Shown here: positions 1 through 9,576 of the stretch, one piece after another
Numbering within the stretch: position 1 is the first letter of the stretch
Layout of the letters: the number at the start of each line of letters is the position of its first letter
Source: Pedobacter rhizosphaerae
GTDB lineage: Bacteria; Bacteroidota; Bacteroidia; Sphingobacteriales; Sphingobacteriaceae
Reading direction: 5' to 3'
Assembly (NCBI RefSeq): GCF_900111155.1
Contig: NZ_FOGG01000012.1
Span: 96,676 to 160,675 of the forward strand
DNA: 64,000 bases
Notes under the pieces: model-generated
What the model was told of the DNA's origin: nothing
The model's input: only the letters and a program-made list of their open reading frames with translations
The model's database searches: none
Position numbers and translations under genes: made by a program

Positions 1-129
1 GCTTGTCAAAATGCCCTAATAGTACTTAATCAGGCACTTCAACAACTTGTCATGGTTTTACATCAGTACGCTCAAGAATCACAATGGATCTTAAAATCAA
101 ACCCCACTGATTTTATTTCTTACGTATAG
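1..129 (+). CDS. C-terminal end of an unidentified protein (truncated by window edge)
   Basis: Frame 1 is open from the first base to a TAG at 127-129, giving 42 residues that look protein-like and helical (ALIVLNQALQQLV, then ESQWILKSNPTDFISYV at the end). The stop lies 4 bp from the stop of the convergent minus-strand kinase gene, which is a normal arrangement for two real genes. No domain can be recognised from so short a tail. A 43-codon open stretch can arise by chance, so the call rests on composition and tight convergent spacing. Confidence 0.45.
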   Translation, partial: ACQNALIVLNQALQQLVMVLHQYAQESQWILKSNPTDFISYV

Positions 130-133
130 CTCT

Positions 134-3100
134 TTAAAGTTTAGCCTGAAGGGGAACGCTGAACCAGAATTCAGAGCCGTTACCAGGTACGCTTTCTACA
201 CCGATTTCGCCACCATGACGATGAATGATCTGTGAAGAGATATATAGGCCTAGGCCAAGCCCCGATACAAAGCTCGAAGAATCTTCCACGCGAAAGAACC
301 TTTCAAATATCAATTTGGCCTTGTCTGGTGGAATACCAATTCCCTCATCTTTAACCGATAATTTCAGCATTTTTCCATCAGATTTGGCTGTGATTTTAAT
401 TTCCTTATCCTGTGGTGAATATTTTACCGCATTGGAAAGAAAGTTGGAAATCACCTGTTCAATTCTGTTCCGGTCGGCTGTTATAGCAATATCATCCACA
501 TCCCGCACCAGTGTTTGCTTCGTCAGGCTACCCTGAACGCCGTCTACAGCTTCATTTACTACTTCTTCTACTTTAAATGTAGAAGTGTTGAAAGTCATTT
601 TTCCAGCCTGGATCTTGGTTACGTCAAGCAAATCATCTACCAGGGTGGTTAGTTTTCCCACCTGACGGTTAGCTTTGTCGATAAAGCGAAATATATCCCC
701 AAATCTTTCTTCTCCGGCCATTTTCATAGCAAACTGGAGATATCCTTTAATGCTGGTGATTGGTGTTTTCAGTTCGTGGCTGGCAATGCTCATAAATTCG
801 TCCTTCTTGTTCATCAGTGCTTTGGTGGTGCGCTGGGCAACCATCAGGTCGGTAACCTCAAAACCAAAGAACGAAATTCCGTCAATTTTCCCATCGGCAG
901 AAAATACAGGGTTAAGAATCAGGTCAAACCACCTGTCTTCCTGCTTGTTCGCAGTGCCCGTCTGCTTTTGCACGGGATAGGCGCTTGCAATAAATGTTTC
1001 ACCAGTTTGAAGTACCTGTTGCTCAATCTCAATTATTTCAGGGATATACAGTGGTGAATCGGTAGCCATTTTAGCCCCAATGTGTTCTACATCTCCATCA
1101 AAGGAAATAAAGGCATCATTAACAAATTCATAGCGAAGTTCTGGCCCCCTGCGTATGCTAATCAGTGCCGGCGCTTTCTGAAAAATACGATAAAATTCTT
1201 CCTGTTGCCGTTTAACAAGTTGCTGAAGCTCATTTCTGCGCTTTTCATTATGTTTCTGCTTAGAAATATCGATCACGTAAGTTACGGCATCCCTGGGGTG
1301 TTCAGGATCAAGCACTGCTGCGCCTACGAGTACATCAATAGCCTTTCCGCTTTTGCTGAGGTACTGTTTTTCGAAAGGAGGACAGAAACCCTCTGCCCTG
1401 AGCAGTTCTGCAGACATCTTGCTGATCGGCATATATTCTTCCGGCGTAATGTCTTTCCAGTTGATATTGCCATTTTGAAAATCTGCCTGGGTGTAGCCCA
1501 GCATATCCAAAAAAATCCGGTTTGCTGTTTCTATTTTTCCTGATTGTACATCTGAAAAAAGCATACCTATTACATTCGAATCGAAGATCTTCCTGAATTT
1601 CCGTTCTGTAGAGTTCAGTTTGATTTCAGTATCGGTAAGTACAGAAATATCAAGTATAGAGCCCACCATCCGATAAGGAACGCCATTCTCATCCAGCAGA
1701 ATGCTTCCCCTGTCGAGTATAGTTGCGTAACTTCCGTCTTTTCGTTTCAGGCGGTATTGTGAGGACCATTGTTCGGCACCCTGATTAATGGCATCGTAAA
1801 CACTATCCACCACTCTCTTTTTATCATCGGGATGGATTTTGTTAAAAAAGAAGGTAATGTTCTGACTCTCCGTATTGTTCTCATAACCAAACATGGTGCT
1901 GAAGTTGTCGTTCCGCCACATCGTATTTTCAGAAAGATTCCAATCCCATACCGTATCATTGGTTGCCCTGGATACCAGATTAAAACGCGACTCGCTTTCA
2001 GAAAGTTTACGGGTTCTTTCCCTTACCTTAACCTCCAAACCAGAGTTTAATTGTTTTAGGTTCTCCCTGGCCATCAGGAGTTCGTTGTAGTTTCGCTTAA
2101 GTTTCTGTTCAGAGATTTTCTTTTGAGTGATATCGGTTAAAGTAGCTGCAAAACCATCTGCCATTTTTACAGCAACAATCTCTATCCACATATTTTCACG
2201 CAATTGAAGTTCCGAATGAAAGGGCGTGCCTTTTTCGGTGACGTTGATATAACGATCAAGTGTAACCTGATTAAGCAATTGCTCGAGTTGCCCCGTTAGG
2301 TGTGCCTTCTGAAGATCTGAATGGTTTTTCTTGAGTAATTTTACGGCAGCATCATTAAAGGAAATGACCTCAAAATCAGTAATCAGGTGCTGTTTATTGC
2401 GTATTGCCCTGAACACCATTACCCCGTTTAAACTGGCATTAAATACCCCGGTAATGATATTGTTAAGTTCGGTAAGCTTTGATATATCCACGAAGGTAAT
2501 AACCACGCCATCGGTCTTTCTGTCCTTACGTATATAAGGCATTATCCGCATCAAACTACTCTTACCATTTTTAAGGGTAACTTCTTTTTCTGTTACGTGG
2601 CCGGTAGAGAGAACCTGCTGTATGTCAGTATTGAGGTTTTCATTGACAATGTTGTTAGAAATCTGCTCTATAGACCGTCCAATATCGGCCTCAATCAGAT
2701 TAACCATGGCAATTGCAGCGACATTGAATTTGCGGATATACATATCCGGATCGATGAAAATCTGGCCAATATCTGTACTGCGAAAATAATTATCCAGATC
2801 ATCATTAAGATCAAGTAATTCCCTGATCTTGACCTGGTGTTCTGTATTTAGGGTATGAAGTTCTTCGTTAAGCGACTGTAACTCCTCATTACTCGATTGG
2901 AGTTCCTCATTAGCCGAGAGCAGCTCTTCATTTGCAGATTGTAGCTCTTCGTTGGTTGTTTCCATTTCTTCCACAGCCATCTGCAGATTCGTCCTGGTTT
3001 CGTCAAGCTCGGCTTCCAGCTCGAATATATAGTCTTGGTGGTTGATGAGACTATGATCTGTTTCAACACCTTCTTCTCTTATCTGCGCCTGTTCTGGCGG

Positions 3101-4966
3101 ACACTCTTTAAACAGAATCAGGGTGAGCGAAGATCCGGAGGCAGCGCTGGGAGGTTGAACGGATACATCCAGGTAAATATCCTGGGTATCAAGCTTGAGA
3201 TGCAGGTGTTTCAGATGAGCTACCTGTTGTTCTTTCCAGGCTTTTCTTAAGGCACTGTTTAAGATGACAGAAATCTCCCTACTCAGCATTTTTAAGATAT
3301 TGAGCTCTATCTTTCCATCAGGAAGGGAAAGGTAGCGCCTGTATTCTCCGATAGCTTCCTGAATGATGTAAGATTTGTCAATATACACAGCCGCATATCC
3401 CATGTCTCGAACCATAAACTCAACAAAATTCTTTTCAATTGAGCTTAAATGGCTTTCAGGTACAGCCCCCCGTTTTTTCTCCCGGCCGGAAGTTGTGGCA
3501 GATGTGGTGTTGTAGGTATTGTAATGGGCATAATTTACTGTACCAGTTTTTTTATAGATTTTCCATTTACCCGAAATTTCACTGAGCCCACTCTTCATGG
3601 CCGAGGCTGTTTCGCTTGATCCTAAAAAGAGAATTCCCCCATTAACAAGTGAAAAATGAAAAACGGAAAGAATTTTCTCCTGAAGCACATTATTCACATA
3701 AATGAGCATATTCCTACAGGTAACTGCATCATTTTTGATAAAAGGCGGTGATTTGGTAACATCGTGTTTCGCAAATACCACCTGTTTTCGAACTTTTGTA
3801 ATCAAAGAAAAAAACTTACCATCCTGATGGAAGTATTTTTTGAATAGTTTGGAAGGAACTTCCTGTTTAATTGAAGCCGGATACTGGTTACGGGAAGCAA
3901 TTTCAATGCTCTTCTCATCAATATCCGTAGCGAAAATTTTAATATCAATATCTTTTCCCGATCGCGAAATGCATTCATTCGCTATGATCGCCACTGTGTA
4001 GGCTTCCTGGCCTGTACTACAGGCACAAACCCAGATTTTTAGGGTGTCGCCAGATTTCTTTTCTTCAACAATTTGATCCAGTTGCGCTGAGAAAACATCA
4101 AAGGCATCTATATCTCGAAAAAATTTGGTTACTCCAATTAAAAAATCCTGCCCCAAAATCCTAACTTCCTCATTGTTTTGCTTTAAAACGGTCACATATT
4201 CTTCCAGCGTTTTAATTTTGTTTTCGTTCATTCTTCTCCCAATGCGCCTGATGATGGTTGGGGTTTTATAAAGATGAAAGTTGTTTCCGCTCTGTTCGTG
4301 CACCAGCTTAAAAATGCTGTCTAGCAGCGTTTCATTTACCTTTCCGTTTTCAAGGATTTGTATAGGGGCTTCATTTACATAATTAAAGAGTTCGGCACTC
4401 ATTTTGGATGGCGGTAACACAAAATCGGCATTGCCAGATAAGATGGCGCTGTTAGGCATTCCATCGAATTTTGCTGTGTCGGGGTCTTGCACAATCACCA
4501 TACCACCACGTTCTTTAATCGCCTGGATGCCTTTAGTTCCATCGGTTCCTGTACCCGAGAGGATAACCGCTATAGCCTTCTCTTTTTTATCGCGGGCCAG
4601 GGTGTAAAGGAAATGATCTATTGCAGTGTTTGGAGCCTTAATCAGTGATTTCTCGGCCAGCTTTAACCGTCCGTTGCTCACGGTCATGAGTTTATTGTTT
4701 GGAATTATATAAACGCAATCTTGCTGAATAGCCATATCGTGTGCAGCCTCAAATACTTTCATATGGGTATGCTTAGCCACTAACTCTACCAGCAGGCTTT
4801 TATAATCTGAAGAAAGGTGCTGTATCACCACAAAGGAAAAACTGGCACTGCCCGGCATATGATCAAAAAACTCATGTATAGCTTCTAAGCCTCCGGCCGA
4901 TGCACCGATGGCGACTATGTATTTATCGTATCTTTTGGTCTTTTCTTCTCTTTTATTTTCGGGCAT
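134..4966 (-). CDS. CheB-CheR-multi-PAS hybrid sensor histidine kinase
   Basis: A 1610-residue multidomain signalling protein. Residues about 15-190 are a CheB methylesterase domain with the triad visible as S23 (GASAGG), H50 (VIQH) and D142 (GTGTDG). Residues about 200-475 are a CheR methyltransferase domain with the SAM-binding run near 312-323 (WVCACSTGQEAY) and CRNMLIYV at 417-424. A long coiled coil with repeated NEEL/SANEE heptads (about 645-720) is followed by several PAS domains and then HisKA with phospho-acceptor H1397 (SHELKTP) and a HATPase domain with DEGIGIP and GLGLGLY. There is no receiver domain and no CheY or chemoreceptor gene nearby, so classical chemotaxis is unlikely; such fusions are thought to be stand-alone sensors. 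It starts 15 bp after the phytochrome gene and is probably co-transcribed with it, which suggests that it is the output kinase for that photosensor (inference). Confidence 0.93.
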   Translation of the reverse strand: MPENKREEKTKRYDKYIVAIGASAGGLEAIHEFFDHMPGSASFSFVVIQHLSSDYKSLLVELVAKHTHMKVFEAAHDMAIQQDCVYIIPNNKLMTVSNGRLKLAEKSLIKAPNTAIDHFLYTLARDKKEKAIAVILSGTGTDGTKGIQAIKERGGMVIVQDPDTAKFDGMPNSAILSGNADFVLPPSKMSAELFNYVNEAPIQILENGKVNETLLDSIFKLVHEQSGNNFHLYKTPTIIRRIGRRMNENKIKTLEEYVTVLKQNNEEVRILGQDFLIGVTKFFRDIDAFDVFSAQLDQIVEEKKSGDTLKIWVCACSTGQEAYTVAIIANECISRSGKDIDIKIFATDIDEKSIEIASRNQYPASIKQEVPSKLFKKYFHQDGKFFSLITKVRKQVVFAKHDVTKSPPFIKNDAVTCRNMLIYVNNVLQEKILSVFHFSLVNGGILFLGSSETASAMKSGLSEISGKWKIYKKTGTVNYAHYNTYNTTSATTSGREKKRGAVPESHLSSIEKNFVEFMVRDMGYAAVYIDKSYIIQEAIGEYRRYLSLPDGKIELNILKMLSREISVILNSALRKAWKEQQVAHLKHLHLKLDTQDIYLDVSVQPPSAASGSSLTLILFKECPPEQAQIREEGVETDHSLINHQDYIFELEAELDETRTNLQMAVEEMETTNEELQSANEELLSANEELQSSNEELQSLNEELHTLNTEHQVKIRELLDLNDDLDNYFRSTDIGQIFIDPDMYIRKFNVAAIAMVNLIEADIGRSIEQISNNIVNENLNTDIQQVLSTGHVTEKEVTLKNGKSSLMRIMPYIRKDRKTDGVVITFVDISKLTELNNIITGVFNASLNGVMVFRAIRNKQHLITDFEVISFNDAAVKLLKKNHSDLQKAHLTGQLEQLLNQVTLDRYINVTEKGTPFHSELQLRENMWIEIVAVKMADGFAATLTDITQKKISEQKLKRNYNELLMARENLKQLNSGLEVKVRERTRKLSESESRFNLVSRATNDTVWDWNLSENTMWRNDNFSTMFGYENNTESQNITFFFNKIHPDDKKRVVDSVYDAINQGAEQWSSQYRLKRKDGSYATILDRGSILLDENGVPYRMVGSILDISVLTDTEIKLNSTERKFRKIFDSNVIGMLFSDVQSGKIETANRIFLDMLGYTQADFQNGNINWKDITPEEYMPISKMSAELLRAEGFCPPFEKQYLSKSGKAIDVLVGAAVLDPEHPRDAVTYVIDISKQKHNEKRRNELQQLVKRQQEEFYRIFQKAPALISIRRGPELRYEFVNDAFISFDGDVEHIGAKMATDSPLYIPEIIEIEQQVLQTGETFIASAYPVQKQTGTANKQEDRWFDLILNPVFSADGKIDGISFFGFEVTDLMVAQRTTKALMNKKDEFMSIASHELKTPITSIKGYLQFAMKMAGEERFGDIFRFIDKANRQVGKLTTLVDDLLDVTKIQAGKMTFNTSTFKVEEVVNEAVDGVQGSLTKQTLVRDVDDIAITADRNRIEQVISNFLSNAVKYSPQDKEIKITAKSDGKMLKLSVKDEGIGIPPDKAKLIFERFFRVEDSSSFVSGLGLGLYISSQIIHRHGGEIGVESVPGNGSEFWFSVPLQAKL

Positions 4967-4981
4967 ATTAAAGTATTGTGA

Positions 4982-6508
4982 TTAAAGAACAAGGGATGAG
5001 CTAAATTCCATCAGGAAGTTTTTAAGAGATTCTGCGGCCTCAATATCTGTTTCCGACCAGGCCTCAGACTGTCCGTAAACTGTTTGTAACCAAAGTTTAA
5101 ATGAGGTTCTGGGATGGTATTGCGGACTGTCTTGATCAAAGTTGACCGCCTGATTGGGATTTCCACCCCATTTAATGTCTTTCACCGCCTCAGGTCTGAA
5201 ACAAAGCAGGTAATCTCCGTTTTTGCTGTTAATTGGTATGCTAAGAATCCCGCTTGCTGTTTGTTGAAATGATTTGGCTTCGTCATAAGAGCGGCTCAGC
5301 TCGTTACTGGAGAACACCTTACTAAATCCCATTCCTGAAGCCCAAAGCAACAGGTTGTCTAGCTCTTCGCGTGGTGGTACTTTGCCTTTGAAATGAATTT
5401 TTCCGTTGAGACTGATGATCATGCCTGAGCATTTAAAGAGCGAGAGCAGACTCTGGTATCCTTCTTCCATAAGCCCAAGTACAATATCTGATCTTTGATA
5501 AACCGCCCGGGCAATTTCGCCTTGTAAAAGCAATATTTCATGCGAGCGTTTGAGCTGTTCCTGTTTCAGAACTGATGATATCCTGTGCGATATTTCCATA
5601 CTGAGCCATTCAAAAATAGAACGAAGTTCAAAACTCGGATGCCTGGCTGCAACATGATGACAAGAGATAAGGCCCCAGAGCTTTCCATCTACCATTACCC
5701 TGATTGACATAGAAGCGCTTACATTCATATTGGCCATGTATTCGAGATGAACACCAGCAACACTCCTTAAATTACAATCTGATAGATCTGTAAAACCATT
5801 TGTAGCGGGATTGATTACCGGAAAAAGTCGCTGCGGCTTATAGTTGCGGTTAGAGATCAACCTGAATGGATTTCTAATGTAAAGTGCACGGGCCTGTTTA
5901 GGCACATCAGAGGCAGGAAAAGTCTGTCCGAGGTAGCTCTCCAGCGCACCTTCAATATCCTCCGCAATCACCGTTCCATTCCATTGTGTATCAAAGCGGT
6001 ACATCCTGGCTCCATCAAACCCAGACAAACGCCTGATTTCGGCAAGGCTGGTCTTACAAATTTCTTCCAGTTCTTCAATTCCTTCCAGTGTAGAGATAAA
6101 TGATCTCACTTCCTGAAATACTTCTGAAAAGGTACGTGCTGAGGAGAGGTCAGCTTCCTCTATTTCCATGATGATGATTTCCCTGCTAATATGCAGTAGT
6201 ATATTAAGCGATTTATTGAAGCCATTGCCACTGATGGTGGAATTGAATGGCACCCTGGTGCGTCCCTGTCTGGTAGCCTCTTCCCGAAAACGCTCTTTAT
6301 CTTCCTCGTTTAGAAAATCGACAAAGGATGTTCCTATCAGTGTTCTAATATCCATCCCGGTCAAATCAGCGATATTTTCACTGCCTTGTATAATGTTTAG
6401 GTCCGAACTGTTAAGTACCAGCAGATACCCATAGTCTTGGATGGAATTGGTTTGATGGATGGCCAGATTGCCACAGAATTCCCGGTCAAAATTATTGTTT
6501 TCTGCCAT
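4982..6508 (-). CDS. Bacteriophytochrome photosensory core (PAS-GAF-PHY) lacking an output domain
   Basis: A 508-residue red/far-red sensor module. The N-terminal PAS has C12 in the position used by bacteriophytochromes to bind biliverdin, in a context C-x4-IH-x4-IQ-x2-G. The GAF domain has PASDVP at 198-203 (D201), H254 in VHLEYMANM and H284 in SCHHV, the usual chromophore-pocket residues. The PHY domain shows the tongue motifs WGG (447-449) and PRTSF (466-470). The protein ends right after the PHY helix, so the histidine kinase found in most bacteriophytochromes is absent. DYG replaces the common PHG after the IQ motif. The next gene, 15 bp downstream, is a CheB-CheR-PAS kinase. No heme oxygenase gene for biliverdin is visible in the window. 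Assignment is firm; photochemical activity is inferred from the conserved residues. Confidence 0.93.
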   Translation of the reverse strand: MAENNNFDREFCGNLAIHQTNSIQDYGYLLVLNSSDLNIIQGSENIADLTGMDIRTLIGTSFVDFLNEEDKERFREEATRQGRTRVPFNSTISGNGFNKSLNILLHISREIIIMEIEEADLSSARTFSEVFQEVRSFISTLEGIEELEEICKTSLAEIRRLSGFDGARMYRFDTQWNGTVIAEDIEGALESYLGQTFPASDVPKQARALYIRNPFRLISNRNYKPQRLFPVINPATNGFTDLSDCNLRSVAGVHLEYMANMNVSASMSIRVMVDGKLWGLISCHHVAARHPSFELRSIFEWLSMEISHRISSVLKQEQLKRSHEILLLQGEIARAVYQRSDIVLGLMEEGYQSLLSLFKCSGMIISLNGKIHFKGKVPPREELDNLLLWASGMGFSKVFSSNELSRSYDEAKSFQQTASGILSIPINSKNGDYLLCFRPEAVKDIKWGGNPNQAVNFDQDSPQYHPRTSFKLWLQTVYGQSEAWSETDIEAAESLKNFLMEFSSSLVL

Positions 6509-6561
6509 TGATGTGTTACGGTTGTTTATGGATAGGTTTGCGGTAAACGTATCTAATCCTG

Positions 6562-6569
6562 CAAAATTA
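6562..6569 (-). promoter_or_regulatory. Possible -7 box for the phytochrome operon
   Basis: On the minus strand the bases read TAATTTTG, which fits the Bacteroidota TAnnTTTG element. It lies about 54 bp upstream of the phytochrome start. I see no TTTG at the expected distance further upstream, so support is weak. Confidence 0.3.
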
Positions 6570-6983
6570 ATGATCCAAAGGATTTATTGAGGAATGGAGA
6601 GGGAATTTTATATACCTCAGAAAATATTCATTTTCCTTTTCAGTATGCTGTGAGACCATGGAGGTTGATATTGGCTGGTGTTTCACAACTTTTAGTGATG
6701 TTATTTTTGTGGGGATCATAAGCAGGTCAAATCATTGTACTTCTCAACAAACGAGCAGTTGGAAATGTTTTGTACAATCAGGCCATAAAAAATCTCATTT
6801 TAGAGCTTTTCAGCGAGGATATGATCTATTTTATCAGGCATGGTTACCCAGAAGCATTTCTAAAAAAATAGGGAGCTATTTTTGCTCGGTGCCATTCTTC
6901 GGGATTGAATGCCTTATCTGGTTTGGTTGGTTGTGTATGGGCTTTAAATGAACCTATTGAAAGTTATGTTAAAATAAATAAGC

Positions 6984-7022
6984 CCGGGCCATCTGCGTTT
7001 AGAATATGAGATTAGCCCGGGA
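6984..7022 (-). terminator. Terminator after the GH2 gene
   Basis: CCCGGGC at 6984-6990 pairs with GCCCGGG at 7016-7022. Read on the minus strand, the hairpin is followed by a T-rich run (complement of the A-rich 6970-6982). It sits about 50 bp downstream of the GH2 stop codon and closes the polysaccharide utilisation operon. Confidence 0.6.
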
Positions 7023-7074
7023 TTTGAAGGAATATTGTTTGCTAATTACAAGTTATGACGTCCTATTAGGCAAC

Positions 7075-9573
7075 TTATAACAATGTAATCTTTACTTGTG
7101 CGGTTTTTAGCCAGGGTGAATTAAAACGTACCGAAACATCATCACCTGCTTTTCCTGTTGATTGGATATAAACGATCATTTTGCCATGAAATGCCCTTTG
7201 TTTGTTATCGGTATAATTTCCCTTGTCTGCATTATCTCCGGCTTCCATTCCCAATAAACGGGCATTTCCTGAAATTTCACAGGTAATTTCATTATCGGCC
7301 GTGGTTATAGGGATGTCGTTTTCATCCATCAGCTGCAGCTCTATTTGTGCAACACCATCTTTTGCTTTAAGCTGGATTTGTTCTCCCTGCATTAATTTGA
7401 TTGCATCCGGGCGCTTGCTAGATTGCAGTTGGTGCCTGATTACCTCTTTTCCCTTAGTATCCATTACCACCACTTCAAGCTTTCCATCGGCATAGGGAAT
7501 ATCCCAATAAATGATCCCGTTTTTGTTATCGTATTCTTTGGTGGTTCCCACTACTTTTCCATTGAGTTCTAAACGCGCTTTAGCTGCATTGGTGTAGGAA
7601 ACAACACGTATAATCTGCCCTTCCTGATAGTTCCAAATGGGCCATGCATCCATTGAAGGGGTTTCATTTTTGGATTGTCCCTGTTCACTTTCAAGTACCG
7701 ACCAAACGTCTGTTGCATGGCCTTCTCCCTTAATAGGGTAGGTGCCCAGGTATGCCATGGGTTTGTCAGACCAAAGTGATTGGCGGAAATACCCCCTTGG
7801 TTTAATAAATCCTGCAAAATCAAGGAGACCTGAGTAAAAACCACGTGAAGGCCATCTGCCAGATTCACCCAGGTAATCAATACCTGTCCATAAGAATTGC
7901 CCGAAAATGTGTTCATTGTCTTTTACCGCTTTCCAGGCACTAAAATCGTGTCGGTTTTCGCTTCCAAAAATTACACGTTTAGGATAGCGTTTGTGGTCTT
8001 GGATATAGCGGCTTTCGGTATAATTGTATCCTGCAATATCCAGGGTTCCAGGATATTCCGTTTCATTAGACATGGCTACTCCGGCCAATCCAGCAGTTAC
8101 GGGACGGCTTTTGTCGTATTTTTTTACAACTGCAGCAAGCCTTTTGGCAATATCACCCAGGCGCATCGCATCTGGAGCATCTTTTTTATATCCACCAAAA
8201 ATGGGCTGGGTAAAGCCGCCTTCTGCAGTGCCAGCCAGTACAGGGTGGGAGTAAGGGTCGTTAGGATAGTCTACCTCGTTTCCAATGCTCCAGGCGAATA
8301 TAGAAAGGTGGTTACGGTCTCTTTTTACCATATCTGCAAGGTCTTTTTCACCCCATTCTTTGAAGAAATCGAAAGAGCCCTGAAATCCAGGAGTGCCTAC
8401 ATTCCAACCCTGAAGCCATTTGCGTTTAGGGAATTCCCACTCGTCAAAGGCTTCATTCATTACCAATATACCCAATTCATCGCAAAGGTTGTATAAAGAT
8501 GGAGCCTGTGGATTGTGGCTTGTCCTAATGGCATTAACGCCGAGTGATTTTAAAGTGATTAAACGTCTGCGCCATACCTCGGGATACATCTCGGCCCCCA
8601 ATACTCCTGCATCATGATGCAAACACACACCTTTAACTTTCATAGGTTGACCATTAAGTGCAAAACCTTTGTCGGGATTAAAAGTGAAAGTTCTAAATCC
8701 GGTAATCGTTGTTGTGCTGTCAATCACCTGGTTACCCTGAACAATGCTTGTACGTAACGTATAACGATTCGGCGCATCAAGACTCCAGATCTTCGGATTA
8801 GTTACAGCCAGATCAACATTAATTTCGCCATTGCTTTTTGATGCAAGTGCGAGCTTGCTTTTTTTCTTCGCTACCGTTTTCCCTTCTGTATCTAATAATT
8901 CGGAAACAACCGATAATGCCGTGTTTGAAGAAGATTCGTTCTTCAAAGTGGCCTGAACATGCAAAATACCTTTGTTTGCCTTAACTTCAGGGAAGGCAAA
9001 TACTCCCCATTGCTCAAAATGAACAGGCTTGGAACGAACCAGATAAACATCTCGGTAAATTCCTGAGCCGGTGTACCAACGTGAATCTGCATCCTGGCTA
9101 TGATCTACCCGAACGCTGATCAGGTTGTCTGCTCCGTATTTTACAAAGGGTGTTATATCGTAACTAAATGAAATATAGCCGTTGGGTCTTTTGCCGAGCA
9201 GCTGTCCGTTTAAATACACTTCACTTCTGTTGTATACCCCTTCAAAGTACAGGAATAGTTTTTTCCCTTCATCATCTTTGGTAATACTGAGTTTTTTTTG
9301 ATACCATCCAATTCCTCCGGGAAGATATCCCGATGCACTGGCATAAGTAGGGCTGTAGGGCTGCTTAATACTCCAGTCGTGCGGAAGTTGTATAGATTTC
9401 CAGGACCTATCTCTTGAATTTACTTCTTTTTTAAGATCTATATCTCCAAGATGAAAACGCCATTCGGAATTGATTTTTTCAGGGCTGCCAAATCCTGTCT
9501 GGGCAGAAAGATTTGCAGTAGTTAAAGCAGCTACAGCAAGTAATAAGGTCAACTTTTTAATCGATTTTATCAT
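7075..9573 (-). CDS. GH2 family glycosidase, beta-galactosidase type, secreted
   Basis: An 832-residue enzyme with a signal peptide (about 1-24, ending LSAQ). It has the usual GH2 order: jelly-roll sugar-binding domain with the DGxIKLPHDW-like and GGxGWYQK motifs near 60-95, immunoglobulin-like domain, then a TIM barrel starting near GFRTFTFNPDKGF. The acid/base is E433 in SIGNEVDYP and the nucleophile E539 in FGSEN. Further C-terminal beta domains match the longer beta-galactosidase-like GH2 members of Bacteroidota. It is the last gene of the operon, 3 bp after GH43. Hydrolysis of terminal beta-galactosides in the periplasm is most likely; GH2 also contains glucuronidases, mannosidases and arabinosidases, so the substrate is not certain. 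Confidence 0.88.
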   Translation of the reverse strand: MIKSIKKLTLLLAVAALTTANLSAQTGFGSPEKINSEWRFHLGDIDLKKEVNSRDRSWKSIQLPHDWSIKQPYSPTYASASGYLPGGIGWYQKKLSITKDDEGKKLFLYFEGVYNRSEVYLNGQLLGKRPNGYISFSYDITPFVKYGADNLISVRVDHSQDADSRWYTGSGIYRDVYLVRSKPVHFEQWGVFAFPEVKANKGILHVQATLKNESSSNTALSVVSELLDTEGKTVAKKKSKLALASKSNGEINVDLAVTNPKIWSLDAPNRYTLRTSIVQGNQVIDSTTTITGFRTFTFNPDKGFALNGQPMKVKGVCLHHDAGVLGAEMYPEVWRRRLITLKSLGVNAIRTSHNPQAPSLYNLCDELGILVMNEAFDEWEFPKRKWLQGWNVGTPGFQGSFDFFKEWGEKDLADMVKRDRNHLSIFAWSIGNEVDYPNDPYSHPVLAGTAEGGFTQPIFGGYKKDAPDAMRLGDIAKRLAAVVKKYDKSRPVTAGLAGVAMSNETEYPGTLDIAGYNYTESRYIQDHKRYPKRVIFGSENRHDFSAWKAVKDNEHIFGQFLWTGIDYLGESGRWPSRGFYSGLLDFAGFIKPRGYFRQSLWSDKPMAYLGTYPIKGEGHATDVWSVLESEQGQSKNETPSMDAWPIWNYQEGQIIRVVSYTNAAKARLELNGKVVGTTKEYDNKNGIIYWDIPYADGKLEVVVMDTKGKEVIRHQLQSSKRPDAIKLMQGEQIQLKAKDGVAQIELQLMDENDIPITTADNEITCEISGNARLLGMEAGDNADKGNYTDNKQRAFHGKMIVYIQSTGKAGDDVSVRFNSPWLKTAQVKITLL

Positions 9574-9576
9574 TAT

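Larger units (their letters stand above)
6509..7074. other. Intergenic region between PUL end and phytochrome operon
   Basis: This 566-bp stretch holds the candidate promoter near 6562 and the terminator at 6984-7022. Between them I see no convincing gene; an open frame at 6658-6951 on the plus strand has no recognisable motif and a composition (many C, W, F, S) unlike the neighbouring genes. Confidence 0.5.

Noticed and set aside
2848..3069. Repetitive sequence with strong periodicity
   Set aside because: It encodes the heptad coiled coil of the CheB-CheR kinase and is not a separate DNA repeat.
6658..6951. 97-residue open frame in the gap before the PUL
   Set aside because: Unusual composition, no motif, no start context; probably chance.
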